From contig NZ_JAUEQY010000003.1 in assembly GCF_030406325.1 (NCBI RefSeq), positions 186,001 to 250,000 on the forward strand: a stretch of 64,000 nucleotides of DNA. Direction: 5' to 3'. The notes under the pieces were generated by a model. That model saw only the letters and a list, made by a program, of their open reading frames with translations, was not told the origin of the DNA and made no database searches. Of this stretch, positions 50,853 through 60,297 are shown piece by piece (positions within the stretch are counted from its first letter, which is position 1; every line of letters starts with the position of its first letter). The DNA is from Actinomadura sp. DC4. GTDB lineage: Bacteria; Actinomycetota; Actinomycetes; Streptosporangiales; Streptosporangiaceae. The position numbers and the translations under genes were made by a program.

Positions 50853-51390
50853 AGAAGACCGTCTCCTGTTCGCCCTGGAGGTGCACGTCGAAGCGGTAGG
50901 TCCGCTCGTCCTCCCGCACCGCGACCAGGGTGTCACGCCGGTCCGCGGGGATCCCCGAGAGCAGGGGGTCCGCGGCGTTCCCGTCCTCGCCGGGGAAGTA
51001 GAGCCGGGTGGTCACCGGCTTGAGCAGGCCGCGGGCGAACATCAGGACCGCGATGTACGGGACGGGCCCGCCCGGCTTCAGGGTGGAGAACCAGTAGTGG
51101 CCGTCGGCGTCGGTGCCGCAGCGGCCGAAGCCGGCGAAGTCACGTCCGGCGCGGGCGAACGCGCCGGGCGCGTCCGGCACACGCCCGTCGGGACCGGCCT
51201 GCCAGATCTCCAGGAGCGCGTCGGGGATCGGCGCACCCTCGCCGTCCAGCACCCGGCCGTGGATCCGGATCGCGTCCGGATGCCACTCGGGGACGACGCG
51301 CGGGCCGTCACCGTACGGGAGTGCGTAGCCGAAGAAGGGACCCACCGTTTGGGAGGGTGTCTGGGCCGGCGTCTGGGAGGGAGTGGTCAT
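50845..51390 (-). CDS. pcaG: Protocatechuate 3,4-dioxygenase, alpha subunit
   Basis: A 181-residue intradiol dioxygenase subunit, ATG 51390 overlapping the pcaH stop. Pattern: TPSQTVGPFFGYALPYGD at the start, then GRVLDGEGAPIPDALLEIWQAGPDGR and a C-terminal TRLYFPGE. It lacks the full set of iron ligands, as alpha subunits do, and pairs with PcaH to cleave protocatechuate between the hydroxyls. Confidence 0.95.
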   Translation of the reverse strand: MTTPSQTPAQTPSQTVGPFFGYALPYGDGPRVVPEWHPDAIRIHGRVLDGEGAPIPDALLEIWQAGPDGRVPDAPGAFARAGRDFAGFGRCGTDADGHYWFSTLKPGGPVPYIAVLMFARGLLKPVTTRLYFPGEDGNAADPLLSGIPADRRDTLVAVREDERTYRFDVHLQGEQETVFFG

Positions 51391-52061
51391 CAGTCCTCCG
51401 CCGGGGTCGCGCCGAGGACGATGTCCCACTGGTACGCCAGAGCCCACTCGGGCACGGTCGCGTCCAGGTCGAACCGGGCGACGAGGCGCTGCCGCGCCTT
51501 CTCGTCCGGAATCGAGTTGAAGATCGGGTCGTAGGCGAACAGCGGGTCGCCGGGGAAGTACATCTGCGTCACCAGTCGCTGGGTGAACGCGGTGCCGAAG
51601 ACCGAGAAGTGGATGTGCGCGGGCCGCCAGGCGTTCTCGTGGTTGCGCCAGGGGTAGGCGCCCGGCTTGATGGTGACGAACTCGTACCGTCCGGCCGAGT
51701 CCGTGAGGCAGCGGCCGGCGCCGGTGAAGTTCGGGTCGAGCGGCGCGGGGTGCTGGTCGCGCAGGTGGATGTAGCGGCCGGCGGCGTTGGTCTGCCAGAT
51801 CTCCACGAGGGTGTCCGGCACCGGGCGCCCGCCGGAGTCGAGCACCCGGCCGGTCACGACGATCCGCTCGCCCAGCGGCTCTCCGGCGTGCTGTCTGGTC
51901 AGGTCGTTGTCGAGCAGGCCGAGCTCGGCCCGGCCGAACACCGGGCCGGTCAGCTCGACGGCGTCCGGCCCGTACTTGGGCACGACCAGCGGTCGCCTCG
52001 GTGCCCGGAGGACCGTACTGGTGTAGGGCGGGTGCAGGTGGGGCGGGTGCGGATCGCTCAC
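51390..52061 (-). CDS. pcaH: Protocatechuate 3,4-dioxygenase, beta subunit
   Basis: A 223-residue catalytic, Fe(III)-binding subunit. The Tyr and His ligands are visible in GRYIHLRDQ, GAYPWRNHENAWRPAHIHFSVFG. GRVLDSGGRPVPDTLVEIWQTNAAG is the intradiol dioxygenase core, and TQMYFPGDPLFAYDPIFNSIPDEKAR closes it. It opens the protocatechuate ring. Confidence 0.96.
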   Translation of the reverse strand: MSDPHPPHLHPPYTSTVLRAPRRPLVVPKYGPDAVELTGPVFGRAELGLLDNDLTRQHAGEPLGERIVVTGRVLDSGGRPVPDTLVEIWQTNAAGRYIHLRDQHPAPLDPNFTGAGRCLTDSAGRYEFVTIKPGAYPWRNHENAWRPAHIHFSVFGTAFTQRLVTQMYFPGDPLFAYDPIFNSIPDEKARQRLVARFDLDATVPEWALAYQWDIVLGATPAED

Positions 52062-52070
52062 GGGCTCTCC

Positions 52071-52700
52071 TTACGTTCCGATCGGCGGATCGGTGCGGTC
52101 GCGTATCTCCTGCGGGCTCACGCCCGGCGCGGTCTCCACGAGGACCAGGCCGTCCGGGGTTACGTCGAGGACGCCGAGGTCGGTGATGATCCGCTCGACG
52201 CAGGCCGCGCCGGTCAGCGGCAGGGTGCACTCCTCGACGATCTTGGAGCCGCCGTCCTTGGCGTTGTGGCCCATCACGACGATCACCCTGCGGGCGCCGT
52301 GCACGAGGTCCATCGCGCCGCCCATGCCTTTGATCATCTTGCCGGGGACGGCCCAGTTGGCGAGGTCGCCGCGGGCCGAGACCTGCATCGCGCCGAGGAC
52401 CGCGACGTCGACGTGGCCACCGCGGATCATGCCGAACGACAGGGCCGAGTCGAAGTAGGAGGCTCCGGGCCGTACGGTCACCGTCTCCTTGCCGGCGTTG
52501 ATCAGGTCGGGGTCGATCTCGTCCTCGCCCGGGTACGGGCCGACGCCCAGCAGGCCGTTCTCCGAATGGATCACGACGTCGACGCCCGCCGGCAGGAAGC
52601 CCGGGATCAGCGTCGGCAGCCCGATACCGAGATTGACGTACATGCCGTCCGACAGCTCCCGGGCCGCCCGCTCCGCGATCTCGTCCCTGCTCCAGCTCAT
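52071..52700 (-). CDS. pcaJ: 3-oxoadipate CoA-transferase, beta subunit
   Basis: A 209-residue subunit from ATG 52700 ([30 protein letters not shown]). The catalytic Glu lies in the conserved [46 protein letters not shown] is the class I CoA-transferase B signature. It transfers CoA from succinyl-CoA to 3-oxoadipate together with PcaI. Confidence 0.93.
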   Translation of the reverse strand: MSWSRDEIAERAARELSDGMYVNLGIGLPTLIPGFLPAGVDVVIHSENGLLGVGPYPGEDEIDPDLINAGKETVTVRPGASYFDSALSFGMIRGGHVDVAVLGAMQVSARGDLANWAVPGKMIKGMGGAMDLVHGARRVIVVMGHNAKDGGSKIVEECTLPLTGAACVERIITDLGVLDVTPDGLVLVETAPGVSPQEIRDRTDPPIGT

Positions 52701-52726
52701 TGGTCGCTCGCCCTCCTCACTCCAGC

Positions 52727-53473
52727 TCACGTCGTCGTCCGCTTCTCGATCGGCTTGTCGGCGGCCTGTTCCGAAGTCAGTGCCAGGACCCTCTGGACGA
52801 AGATCCCCGGGAGGTGCACGGCGTCCGGGTCGATCGCGTCGACGAGCTCCTCGACCTCGGCCACCGCGACCCGGGCGGCCATCGCGCACAGCGGGTTGAA
52901 GTTGCGGGCCGACTTGTCGAAGACCAGGTTGCCGTGCCGGTCGCCGCGGACCGCGCGTACGAGGGCGAAGTCGGTGGTGATGCTCTCCTCCAGGACGTAC
53001 TCCCGGCCGCCGAACTCGCGTACCTCCTTGGGCGGCGAGGCCACCGCCACTCCCCCGTCCGGGGCGTACCGCCACGGCAGGCCGCCCTCGGCGACCAGCG
53101 TGCCCACGCCGGCGGGCGTGTAGAACGCCGGGATGCCGCAGCCGCCGGCGCGCAGCTTCTCCGAGAGCGTGCCCTGGGGCATCAGCTCGAGTTCGATCTC
53201 CCCGCCGAGGTAACGGCGGGCCAGCTCCTTGTTCTCGCCGACGTAGGAGCCGCGAGCGCGGGCGATCCGGCCGGCGTCGAGCAGCCGCCCGAGGCCGAGG
53301 CCGATCGTCCCGCAGTTGTTCGACACGATCGACAGGTCGCCGGAGCCTCCGTCGTACACCGCGTCGATGAGCGTGAAGGGCACTCCGCACAGCCCGAACC
53401 CGCCGACGGCGATCGAGGCGCCGCCGCCGATGTCCGCGACCGCCTCCGCGGCGGAGGCCACCACCTTGTCCAT
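52727..53473 (-). CDS. pcaI: 3-oxoadipate CoA-transferase, alpha subunit
   Basis: A 248-residue class I CoA-transferase A subunit, ATG 53473, first gene of the pca operon. Signatures: [57 protein letters not shown] and [13 protein letters not shown]. The IclR-type operator lies 42 bases upstream. The thiolase PcaF is not in the window. Confidence 0.93.
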   Translation of the reverse strand: MDKVVASAAEAVADIGGGASIAVGGFGLCGVPFTLIDAVYDGGSGDLSIVSNNCGTIGLGLGRLLDAGRIARARGSYVGENKELARRYLGGEIELELMPQGTLSEKLRAGGCGIPAFYTPAGVGTLVAEGGLPWRYAPDGGVAVASPPKEVREFGGREYVLEESITTDFALVRAVRGDRHGNLVFDKSARNFNPLCAMAARVAVAEVEELVDAIDPDAVHLPGIFVQRVLALTSEQAADKPIEKRTTT

Positions 53474-53514
53474 ACTCCCACCCTGCCAAGACGTCCGGAC
53501 CGTCCGTGATCGTT

Positions 53515-53531
53515 CTTCCGCTCAGCGGAAG
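53515..53531. promoter_or_regulatory. IclR-type operator upstream of pcaI
   Basis: CTTCCGCTCAGCGGAAG has perfect 8-bp arms around one base. It is nearly identical to the site before pobA (core TTCCRCTCAGYGGAA). Confidence 0.75.
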
Positions 53532-53628
53532 CGACGGTGATCGTCGAACACGGCGCCGGACACGGGTGAGATGCCCGCCGCTCTTGATAACGTCGATACG
53601 GGGCGGCGACGAGGAGGAGGAGCACCGG

Positions 53629-53700
53629 ATGCAGCGGACCGGCCGGGTGCGTACCACCAGCGTTCCGTCTGCCGTGATCGAGACGGCCGACGGGCCGTGA
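53629..53700 (+). CDS. 23-residue leader peptide of the CDF gene
   Basis: ATG 53629 follows a strong GAGGAGGAGG (53611-53620) and reads [20 protein letters not shown] through to TGA, which overlaps the GTG of the transporter (GTGA at 53697-53700). The CDF gene has only a weak ribosome site of its own, so this short ORF probably couples its translation. The peptide itself has no evident function. Confidence 0.55.
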   Translation: MQRTGRVRTTSVPSAVIETADGP

Positions 53701-54641
53701 GCCACGGGCATGACGGGCACAGCCACGGGGTCAGCCCCGAATCGGACCGGCGCCTCCTGACCGCGGCGCTCGGCCTGATCCTGGCGTTCATGGCCGGAGA
53801 GGTCGTCGTCGGGATCCTGGCCCACTCGCTCGCGCTGATCTCCGACGCCGCGCACATGCTCACCGACGCCGCCGCGATCGCGCTGGCGCTGGTGGCCATG
53901 CGCCTGGCGGCCCGGCCCCCGCGTGGCGGCTACACCTACGGGCTCACCCGCGCCGAGATCCTGTCCGCCCAGGCCAACGGCATCACCCTGCTCGTGCTCT
54001 CCGCGTGGCTGGTCTACGAGGCCGTCCGCCGCCTGATCGACCCGCCCGACGTGACCGGCGGCCTGGTGCTCGGCACCGCCCTCGCCGGCGTGGTGGTCAA
54101 CCTCGCCGCGACCTGGCTGATCGGCCGGGCCAACCGCGACAGCCTCAATGTCGAGGGTGTCTTTCAGCACATCGTGACCGACCTGTACGCCTTCGTCGCC
54201 ACGGCCATCGCCGGGCTCGTCGTGCTGCTCACGGGCTTCTCGCGGGCGGACGCGATCGCCTCGCTCCTCGTCGTCGCGCTGATGCTCAGGGCCGGCGCCG
54301 GCCTCGTACGCGACTCGGGGCGGATCTTCCTGGAGGCCGCTCCCGCGGGCCTGGACCCGGACGGGATCGGGCGTGTCCTGGCGGGACGCCCGAACGTCGT
54401 CGAGGTGCATGACCTGCACGTATGGCAGATCACCTCCGGCATGCCGGCCGCCTCGGCGCACGTGCTCGTGGCGCTCGGTGAGGACTGTCACGCCGTACGC
54501 GCCGACCTGGAGCACGTCCTCGAACAGGACTACCAGATCACCCACACGACCCTTCAGGTCGACCACGCCTCGGAGCAGTTGCTGACCATCGAGCGGCGGC
54601 ACTGCGACGACGCGCACGGGCCGAGCCATCGGGGAAAATGA
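53697..54641 (+). CDS. Cation diffusion facilitator (zinc-type CDF/CzcD)
   Basis: A 314-residue metal exporter from GTG 53697 ([19 protein letters not shown]), with a His-rich N-terminal metal-binding tail. Six helices. The HxxxD site is in [25 protein letters not shown] and the second site in [22 protein letters not shown]. The cytoplasmic domain ends [22 protein letters not shown]. It exports Zn(II) or similar by proton antiport. It diverges from pcaI and is coupled to a leader peptide. Confidence 0.92.
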   Translation: MSHGHDGHSHGVSPESDRRLLTAALGLILAFMAGEVVVGILAHSLALISDAAHMLTDAAAIALALVAMRLAARPPRGGYTYGLTRAEILSAQANGITLLVLSAWLVYEAVRRLIDPPDVTGGLVLGTALAGVVVNLAATWLIGRANRDSLNVEGVFQHIVTDLYAFVATAIAGLVVLLTGFSRADAIASLLVVALMLRAGAGLVRDSGRIFLEAAPAGLDPDGIGRVLAGRPNVVEVHDLHVWQITSGMPAASAHVLVALGEDCHAVRADLEHVLEQDYQITHTTLQVDHASEQLLTIERRHCDDAHGPSHRGK

Positions 54642-54723
54642 GTGGCGGGACGCCTCATCGTGCGGCACCGTGGTGATCCCTGGCGCCGGGTGGTCCGGCA
54701 GCTTGCCTATTCTGTCCGGTTGT

Positions 54724-57700
54724 ATGGGATCTTCGCTCTCTGACGTGCGGTCACGGCTGCCCGAGTTGATGCTGCGCGACCAGCATCGGCTGCGCCGCCG
54801 TCTCGACGGCATCCGCGGCAAACGCGACGCCGCCGCACGTGACGACATCATCGAGAAGGTCGCCGCCGAGGTCGAGGCGGCCGAACGCCGCGTGGCGCAC
54901 CGCCGCGCGGCGATGCCGTCGATCACCTATCCCGAGGCCCTGCCGGTCAGCCGGCGCAAGGACGAGATCCGCGACGCCATCGAGAAGAACCAGGTCGTGA
55001 TCGTCGCCGGGGAGACCGGGTCCGGCAAGACCACACAGCTCCCGAAGATCTGCCTCGAGCTCGGGCTGGGCGTCAAGGGCGCGATCGGGCACACCCAGCC
55101 GCGCCGGCTCGCCGCCCGTACGGTCGCCGAGCGCATCGCCGAGGAGCTGGACACCCCGCTCGGTGAGGCGGTCGGCTACCAGGTGCGGTTCACCGACCAC
55201 TCCAGCGACGCCACGCTGGTCAAGGTCATGACCGACGGCATCCTGCTGAACGAGCTGGCGCGCGACCGGATGCTCCGCCGCTACGACACGCTGATCATCG
55301 ACGAGGCGCACGAGCGCAGCCTGAACATCGACTTCATCCTCGGGTACGTCAAGCGCCTGCTCCCCCGGCGGCCCGACCTCAAGGTGATCATCACCTCGGC
55401 GACGATCGACCCCGAACGCTTCTCCCGGCACTTCTCCGACGCGCCGATCATCGAGGTCTCGGGGCGCACGTTCCCGGTCGAGGTCCGCTACCGGCCGGTC
55501 GAGGAGGAGGACGACCCGACCCAGGCCATCCTCGACGCGGTGGACGAGCTGGCCCTCGAACCCCCTGGCGACGTGCTGGTCTTCCTGTCCGGCGAGCGCG
55601 AGATCCGCGACACGGCGGACGCGCTGGAGAAGCAGAAGCTGCGCGGGGTCGAGGTCCTGCCGCTGTACGCGCGGCTGTCGGCGGCCGAGCAGCACCGGGT
55701 GTTCCAGTCGCACCGGGGCCGCCGGATCGTGCTGGCCACCAACGTCGCGGAGACCTCGCTGACGGTGCCGGGCATCAAGTACGTCATCGACCCCGGCAAC
55801 GCCCGGATCTCGCGCTACAGCCACCGTACGAAGGTCCAGCGGCTGCCGATCGAGGCGGTGTCTCAGGCGTCGGCCAACCAGCGCAAGGGCCGCTGCGGGC
55901 GCGTCTCGGAGGGTGTGTGCATCCGGCTCTACGCCGAGGAGGACTTCCTCGCCCGCCCGGAGTTCACCGACCCGGAGATCCTGCGCACCAACCTCGCCTC
56001 GGTCATCCTGCAGATGACCAGCCTGGGTCTGGGCGACATCCAGGACTTCCCGTTCATCGACCCGCCCGACCGGCGCAACGTCAAGGACGGCGTCGACCTC
56101 CTGGAGGAGCTCGGCGCCCTGGCGTCGGGCGCCCTCACGCCGCTCGGCCGCAAGCTCGCGCAGCTCCCGGTCGACCCCCGCCTCGCCCGGATGGTGCTGG
56201 AGGCGGACCGCAACGGCTGCGTACGCGAGGTCATGGTCATCGCCGCCGCGCTGTCGATCCAGGACCCGCGCGAGCGCCCGGCCGAGAAGCGGCAGGCGGC
56301 CGACGAGCAGCACGCGCGGTTCGCCGACAAGGAGTCGGACTTCATCGCGTACCTCAACCTGTGGGAATACCTCGGGGAGCGGCAGAAGGAGCTGTCGGGC
56401 AACCAGTTCCGCCGGCTGTGCAAGCAGGAATACCTTCACTACCTGCGCGTTCGTGAGTGGCAGGACGTCTTCGGGCAGCTCCGGCAGGTCGGCAAGGACC
56501 TCGGCGTCACGTTGAACAGCGCGCCCGCCGATCCCGTCCGGGTGCACATCTCCCTGTTGTCCGGGCTGTTGTCGCACATCGGGCTGATGGAGGAGAAGGA
56601 CTCCGGCTCCGGCCCGGACCGCCGCCGGGGGCCGCGGGAGTACGACGGCGCGCGGAGTGCCCGGTTCGCGATCTTCCCCGGCTCGCCCCTGTCGAAGAAG
56701 CCTCCGCGCTGGGTGATGGCCGCCGAGCTGGTGGAGACCTCACGCCTGTGGGCCCGCATCGCCGCCCGGATCGAGCCGGAATGGGTGGAGCCGCTCGCCG
56801 GGCACCTGGTCAAGCGCACGTACAGCGAGCCGCACTGGGAGAAGAAACAGGGCGCCGTGATGGCGTACGAGAGGGTCACGCTGTACGGCGTGCCGATCGT
56901 GGCCCAGCGCAAGGTCAGCTACGCGAAGATCGACCCGGCGCTGTGCCGGGACCTGTTCATCCGCAACGCGCTGGTCGAGGGCGACTGGGACACCCACCAT
57001 CGGTTCCTGCGCGACAACCGGGAGCTGCTCGACGAGGCGGAGGAGCTCGAACACCGGGCGCGCCGGCGCGACATCGTCGTGGACGACGAGACGCTGTTCG
57101 AGTTCTACGACGAGCGTCTTCCCGCCTCCGTGGCCTCGGCCAGGCACTTCGACTCGTGGTGGAAGAAGGAGCGGCACGAGTCGCCGGACCTGCTGACGTT
57201 CTCGCTGTCGATGCTGGTCAACGACACCGCTGGGTCGATCAGCCAGGACGACTATCCGGACGCCTGGGCGGTCGAGGGCCAGCGCCTGCCCCTGTCGTAC
57301 CAGTTCGAGCCGGGCACGGACGCCGACGGCGTGACGGTGCAGATCCCGCTGCCGGTGCTCAACCAGGTCTCCTCGGACGGCTTCGACTGGCAGATCCCGG
57401 GCCTGCGCGAGGACCTCGTCGTCGAGCTGATCCGGTCGCTGCCCAAGCGGCTGCGGGTCAACTTCGTCCCGGCCCCGGACGTGGCGCGTACGGTGCTGGC
57501 GCGCCTGGACCCGTCGTCGGGCCCGCTGCTGGACGCGCTCTCGCGCGAACTGCGCGCGATGACCGGCGTGGAGGTGCCGGTCTCGGCCTGGGACCTGTCC
57601 CGCGTGCCCGACCACCTGAAGATCACCTACCGGGTGGTGGACCGGCGGGACACGCTGGCCGAGGGCAAGGATCTGGCGTCGCTCAAGCAGCAGCTGGCCC

Positions 57701-58584
57701 CGAAGGTGTCCGCCACGTTGTCGCGGGCCTCGGACGCCATCTCTCGTTCGGGCCTGCGGACGTGGGACTTCGGCGCCCTCCCGCAGGTCCACTCCCGGGG
57801 CCGGGTGAAGGCGTATCCGGCCCTGGCGGACGAGGGCGACTCCGTCGCCATCCGCACCTACGCGACGGAGGCCGAGCAGCAGCGCTCGATGTGGCGCGGC
57901 ACCCGGCGGCTGGTGCTGCTGAACTCCCCGTCGCCGGTGAAGCTCCTGCAGTCGAAGCTGAGCAACCAGGCCAAACTGGTGCTGAGCAACACGCCGCACG
58001 GCAGTGTGACGGCGCTGCTGGAGGACTGCGTGGCGTGCGCCGCCGACAAATTGATCACCGAAGCCGGCGGGCCGGCCTGGGACGAGGCGGCGTTCCTCGC
58101 GCTGAAGGACCACGTACGGGCGTCGCTGGTGGACACGACGGAGGTCGTCTTCGCCAACGCCCAGCGCATTCTGGCCGCGGCGCACGCGATCGAGGCGCGG
58201 CTGAAGGGCATCCCCGGCGCTTCCGTGGAGTCGTCGCTGGCCGACGTACGGGCGCAGCTGTCACGGTTGATCTTCCCGGGCTTCGTGACCGCCGCGGGCG
58301 CCCGCCGGCTGGCGGACGTGCTGCGCTATCTGCGGGCGATCGACCGGCGGCTGGAGCGTCTGCCGGAGGACCCGTACCGCGACCGTGAACGGATGCAGCA
58401 GATCCAGCAGTTGGAGGCGCGGTATGTCCGGACCCGCGACGCCCATCCGGGTGTCGTGAAGGTCCGGGACGTGCGGTGGATGCTGGAGGAGCTGCGGGTC
58501 AGCTTCTTCGCCCAGCAGCTCGGCACGGCGTACCCGATCTCGGAGAAACGCATCCTGAAGGCGCTGGACCAGGCCGTCTCATGA
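54724..58584 (+). CDS. hrpA: ATP-dependent RNA helicase HrpA
   Basis: A 1286-residue DEAH-box helicase. ATG 54724 ([20 protein letters not shown]) is preferred to a GTG 18 codons upstream. Motif [11 protein letters not shown] (residues 96-105), DEAH in IIDEAHERS, motif [10 protein letters not shown], motif [20 protein letters not shown]. Then come HA2/OB-fold domains and the long DUF3418 C-terminal region (to residue 1286) typical of bacterial HrpA. It unwinds RNA and acts in mRNA processing and rescue of stalled ribosomes. The next gene overlaps its stop. Confidence 0.96.
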   Translation: MGSSLSDVRSRLPELMLRDQHRLRRRLDGIRGKRDAAARDDIIEKVAAEVEAAERRVAHRRAAMPSITYPEALPVSRRKDEIRDAIEKNQVVIVAGETGSGKTTQLPKICLELGLGVKGAIGHTQPRRLAARTVAERIAEELDTPLGEAVGYQVRFTDHSSDATLVKVMTDGILLNELARDRMLRRYDTLIIDEAHERSLNIDFILGYVKRLLPRRPDLKVIITSATIDPERFSRHFSDAPIIEVSGRTFPVEVRYRPVEEEDDPTQAILDAVDELALEPPGDVLVFLSGEREIRDTADALEKQKLRGVEVLPLYARLSAAEQHRVFQSHRGRRIVLATNVAETSLTVPGIKYVIDPGNARISRYSHRTKVQRLPIEAVSQASANQRKGRCGRVSEGVCIRLYAEEDFLARPEFTDPEILRTNLASVILQMTSLGLGDIQDFPFIDPPDRRNVKDGVDLLEELGALASGALTPLGRKLAQLPVDPRLARMVLEADRNGCVREVMVIAAALSIQDPRERPAEKRQAADEQHARFADKESDFIAYLNLWEYLGERQKELSGNQFRRLCKQEYLHYLRVREWQDVFGQLRQVGKDLGVTLNSAPADPVRVHISLLSGLLSHIGLMEEKDSGSGPDRRRGPREYDGARSARFAIFPGSPLSKKPPRWVMAAELVETSRLWARIAARIEPEWVEPLAGHLVKRTYSEPHWEKKQGAVMAYERVTLYGVPIVAQRKVSYAKIDPALCRDLFIRNALVEGDWDTHHRFLRDNRELLDEAEELEHRARRRDIVVDDETLFEFYDERLPASVASARHFDSWWKKERHESPDLLTFSLSMLVNDTAGSISQDDYPDAWAVEGQRLPLSYQFEPGTDADGVTVQIPLPVLNQVSSDGFDWQIPGLREDLVVELIRSLPKRLRVNFVPAPDVARTVLARLDPSSGPLLDALSRELRAMTGVEVPVSAWDLSRVPDHLKITYRVVDRRDTLAEGKDLASLKQQLAPKVSATLSRASDAISRSGLRTWDFGALPQVHSRGRVKAYPALADEGDSVAIRTYATEAEQQRSMWRGTRRLVLLNSPSPVKLLQSKLSNQAKLVLSNTPHGSVTALLEDCVACAADKLITEAGGPAWDEAAFLALKDHVRASLVDTTEVVFANAQRILAAAHAIEARLKGIPGASVESSLADVRAQLSRLIFPGFVTAAGARRLADVLRYLRAIDRRLERLPEDPYRDRERMQQIQQLEARYVRTRDAHPGVVKVRDVRWMLEELRVSFFAQQLGTAYPISEKRILKALDQAVS

Positions 58585-59432
58585 GCCTGGGGCCGCCTCT
58601 CGACGTACGGCCGCTGTTCGCGGGCTGGCAGGCGGGCTTCGTCTCCCTCTTGCGGGATCTGGACGAGGGAGACTGGACGCGGCCGACCGTGTGTCGGGGC
58701 TGGGACGTGAGAGATGTCGCCATCCACGTCCTCGGCGACCACCTGGGCCGGCTGTCGATGCTCCGCGACTCGTTCCAGGCGCTTCACCCGCGTGAGGGCG
58801 AGCCGTTCCCCGCCTTCATCGACCGCATCAATGCGGAGTGGGTGACCGCCTGCCGCCGCCTGAGCCCGCTCCTGCTCAACGGCCTGCTGTCCTCGGTGGG
58901 CGATGAGGTCGTGGCGTTCTGGCAGACGGTGGACATGCAGGCGCTGGGCGGCCCGGTGACGTGGGCCGGCCCTCCGCCGGCGCCGGTGTGGCTGGACGCG
59001 GCCCGCGACTTCACCGAGTACTGGACCCACGAGCAGCAGATCCGCGACGCCGTCGGGCGGCCGGGCCTCGGCGATCCCGTTGCGGTCGCCGCGGTGATCG
59101 ACACGTTCCTGCGAGCGTTGCCGCACACGTTGCGCGAGGAGCCCGCCTCGGAGGGGGCTGGCCTTGAGGTGACGGTGACCGGGGTCGGGGTCTGGGCGTG
59201 TTCCCGCACCGGCGGCCACTGGGCGCTCGATCGCGGGCCGGTCCCGGGTCCCGCCGCCCGCCTCGAACTGGACACCGACACGACGTGGCGCCTGTGCACC
59301 CGTGGCATAACGCCGGAGGAGGCCGCGGCCCGCGCCCGCGTCGAGGGCGATGCCCGGCTCGCGACAGCGGCCCTCCAGATCGTGTCCATCATCTGGTCAC
59401 CACCGCCCCAGCCCGCTGAGGGCGAAGCCTGA
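58581..59432 (+). CDS. Maleylpyruvate isomerase-fold (MDMPI/DinB-like) protein
   Basis: A 283-residue protein, ATG 58581 overlapping the hrpA stop. The four-helix metal-binding domain is seen in WTRPTVCRGWDVRDVAIHVLGDHLGRL and DFTEYWTHEQQIRDAVGRPG, giving the His/Glu/His set of mycothiol-dependent maleylpyruvate isomerases. The C-terminal SCP2-like domain follows (GGHWALDRGPVPGPAARLELDTDTTWRLCTRG). This family is typical of mycothiol-making actinobacteria. Most members have no known substrate. Confidence 0.85.
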   Translation: MSLGPPLDVRPLFAGWQAGFVSLLRDLDEGDWTRPTVCRGWDVRDVAIHVLGDHLGRLSMLRDSFQALHPREGEPFPAFIDRINAEWVTACRRLSPLLLNGLLSSVGDEVVAFWQTVDMQALGGPVTWAGPPPAPVWLDAARDFTEYWTHEQQIRDAVGRPGLGDPVAVAAVIDTFLRALPHTLREEPASEGAGLEVTVTGVGVWACSRTGGHWALDRGPVPGPAARLELDTDTTWRLCTRGITPEEAAARARVEGDARLATAALQIVSIIWSPPPQPAEGEA

Positions 59433-59494
59433 CCGCGTGCGACGAAGCGGGCATCTCGGCTAAGCGTGACCGGTGGGTTCTGCCACGGCATCCG

Positions 59495-59830
59495 ATGGTG
59501 ACTCCTGCGGTCGAGCCGTTGACGAGTCGGGGGGCGATCAGGGAGCACTTTGCCGTGCCACCTGGGGCTCAAGCCTCCACTCCCAAGAGGCGGGTCGTCG
59601 ACATCGTCGTTCACGAGACCGCGGATCCTGAGGTGATCGTCGCTGAGTTCGCCTACGAGTTCCCGATGCCGGATGGGTCGGCGACCAAGGTTCCCTGCGT
59701 CTCGTCATACGCGTACGGGACGGTCAGATCGTCGAATCGCGCGACCACATCGACCCCGTCCGCTCCCACCGGGCGCGTGATGACATCGACGCCCTGGTCG
59801 CCGTACTGCGCACACGGACGCCTGCCTGGA
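59495..59830 (+). pseudogene. SnoaL/NTF2-like gene fragment with frameshift
   Basis: One frame gives LTSRGAIREHFAVPPGAQ and VVDIVVHETADPEVIVAEFAYEFPM, the core of an NTF2/ketosteroid-isomerase-like fold. Near 59693 the family sequence jumps frame to LRLVIRVRDGQIVESRDHID, its normal C-terminal strands, and no single frame covers both. The N-terminus is also short. It reads as a decayed SnoaL-like gene lying between the MDMPI gene and the convergent MazG-like gene. Confidence 0.6.
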
Positions 59831-59836
59831 GGGCGG

Positions 59837-60214
59837 CTACCACGGCACCTCGGTCTGGGCGCGGAGGACGGCGGCCACATCCGGTGGGGTGTACCGGGCC
59901 GACTTCAGGACCTTGCCGTCCTTACGCCTGATCACTCGGCCGTCCTCGTCCGCCTTGGTCATGTTCGACCTGTGCACCTCGGCGAGCACCGCGTCCAGAT
60001 CGATGCCGTACGTCACGGCCGCGCCGTACGCCACGTACACGATGTCGGCCAGCGCGTCGGCGATGCCGACGAGATCTCCATCGGCGACGGCTTCGGCGTA
60101 CTCGCCGACCTCCTCGGCCAGCAGCCGGATCCTGAGCGCCGCCACCTCGGCGGGAACGTCCGCGGTCGGCGCGTCATTGCGGTGCACACCGAACGCGGTG
60201 TGGAACGCGGCCAC
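59837..60214 (-). CDS. MazG-like nucleotide pyrophosphohydrolase
   Basis: About 125 residues if GTG 60214 is used (VAAFHTAFGVHRNDAPTADV); the frame is open further but shows no better start. A GGAGGAG lies 40 bases upstream, so the true start is uncertain. Metal-binding EExxE and ExxD-like motifs are in LAEEVGEYAEAVADGDLVGIADALADIVYVAYG, and the end has RSNMTKADEDGRVIRRKDGKVLK. The family hydrolyses (d)NTPs or phosphoribosyl-ATP-like compounds as a housecleaning enzyme. Confidence 0.8.
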   Translation of the reverse strand: MAAFHTAFGVHRNDAPTADVPAEVAALRIRLLAEEVGEYAEAVADGDLVGIADALADIVYVAYGAAVTYGIDLDAVLAEVHRSNMTKADEDGRVIRRKDGKVLKSARYTPPDVAAVLRAQTEVPW

Positions 60215-60297
60215 GGCGGGTGCGACGCCCGAAAGGCGGCTCGGTACGGAGCTCCTCCGGAGAAGACATACGCCGAGCCTGGCACAGCCGGCGGCCC

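Noticed and set aside
54751-56577. 608-residue minus-strand frame opposite hrpA
   Set aside because: Antisense of a well-defined helicase; no start signal and no fold.
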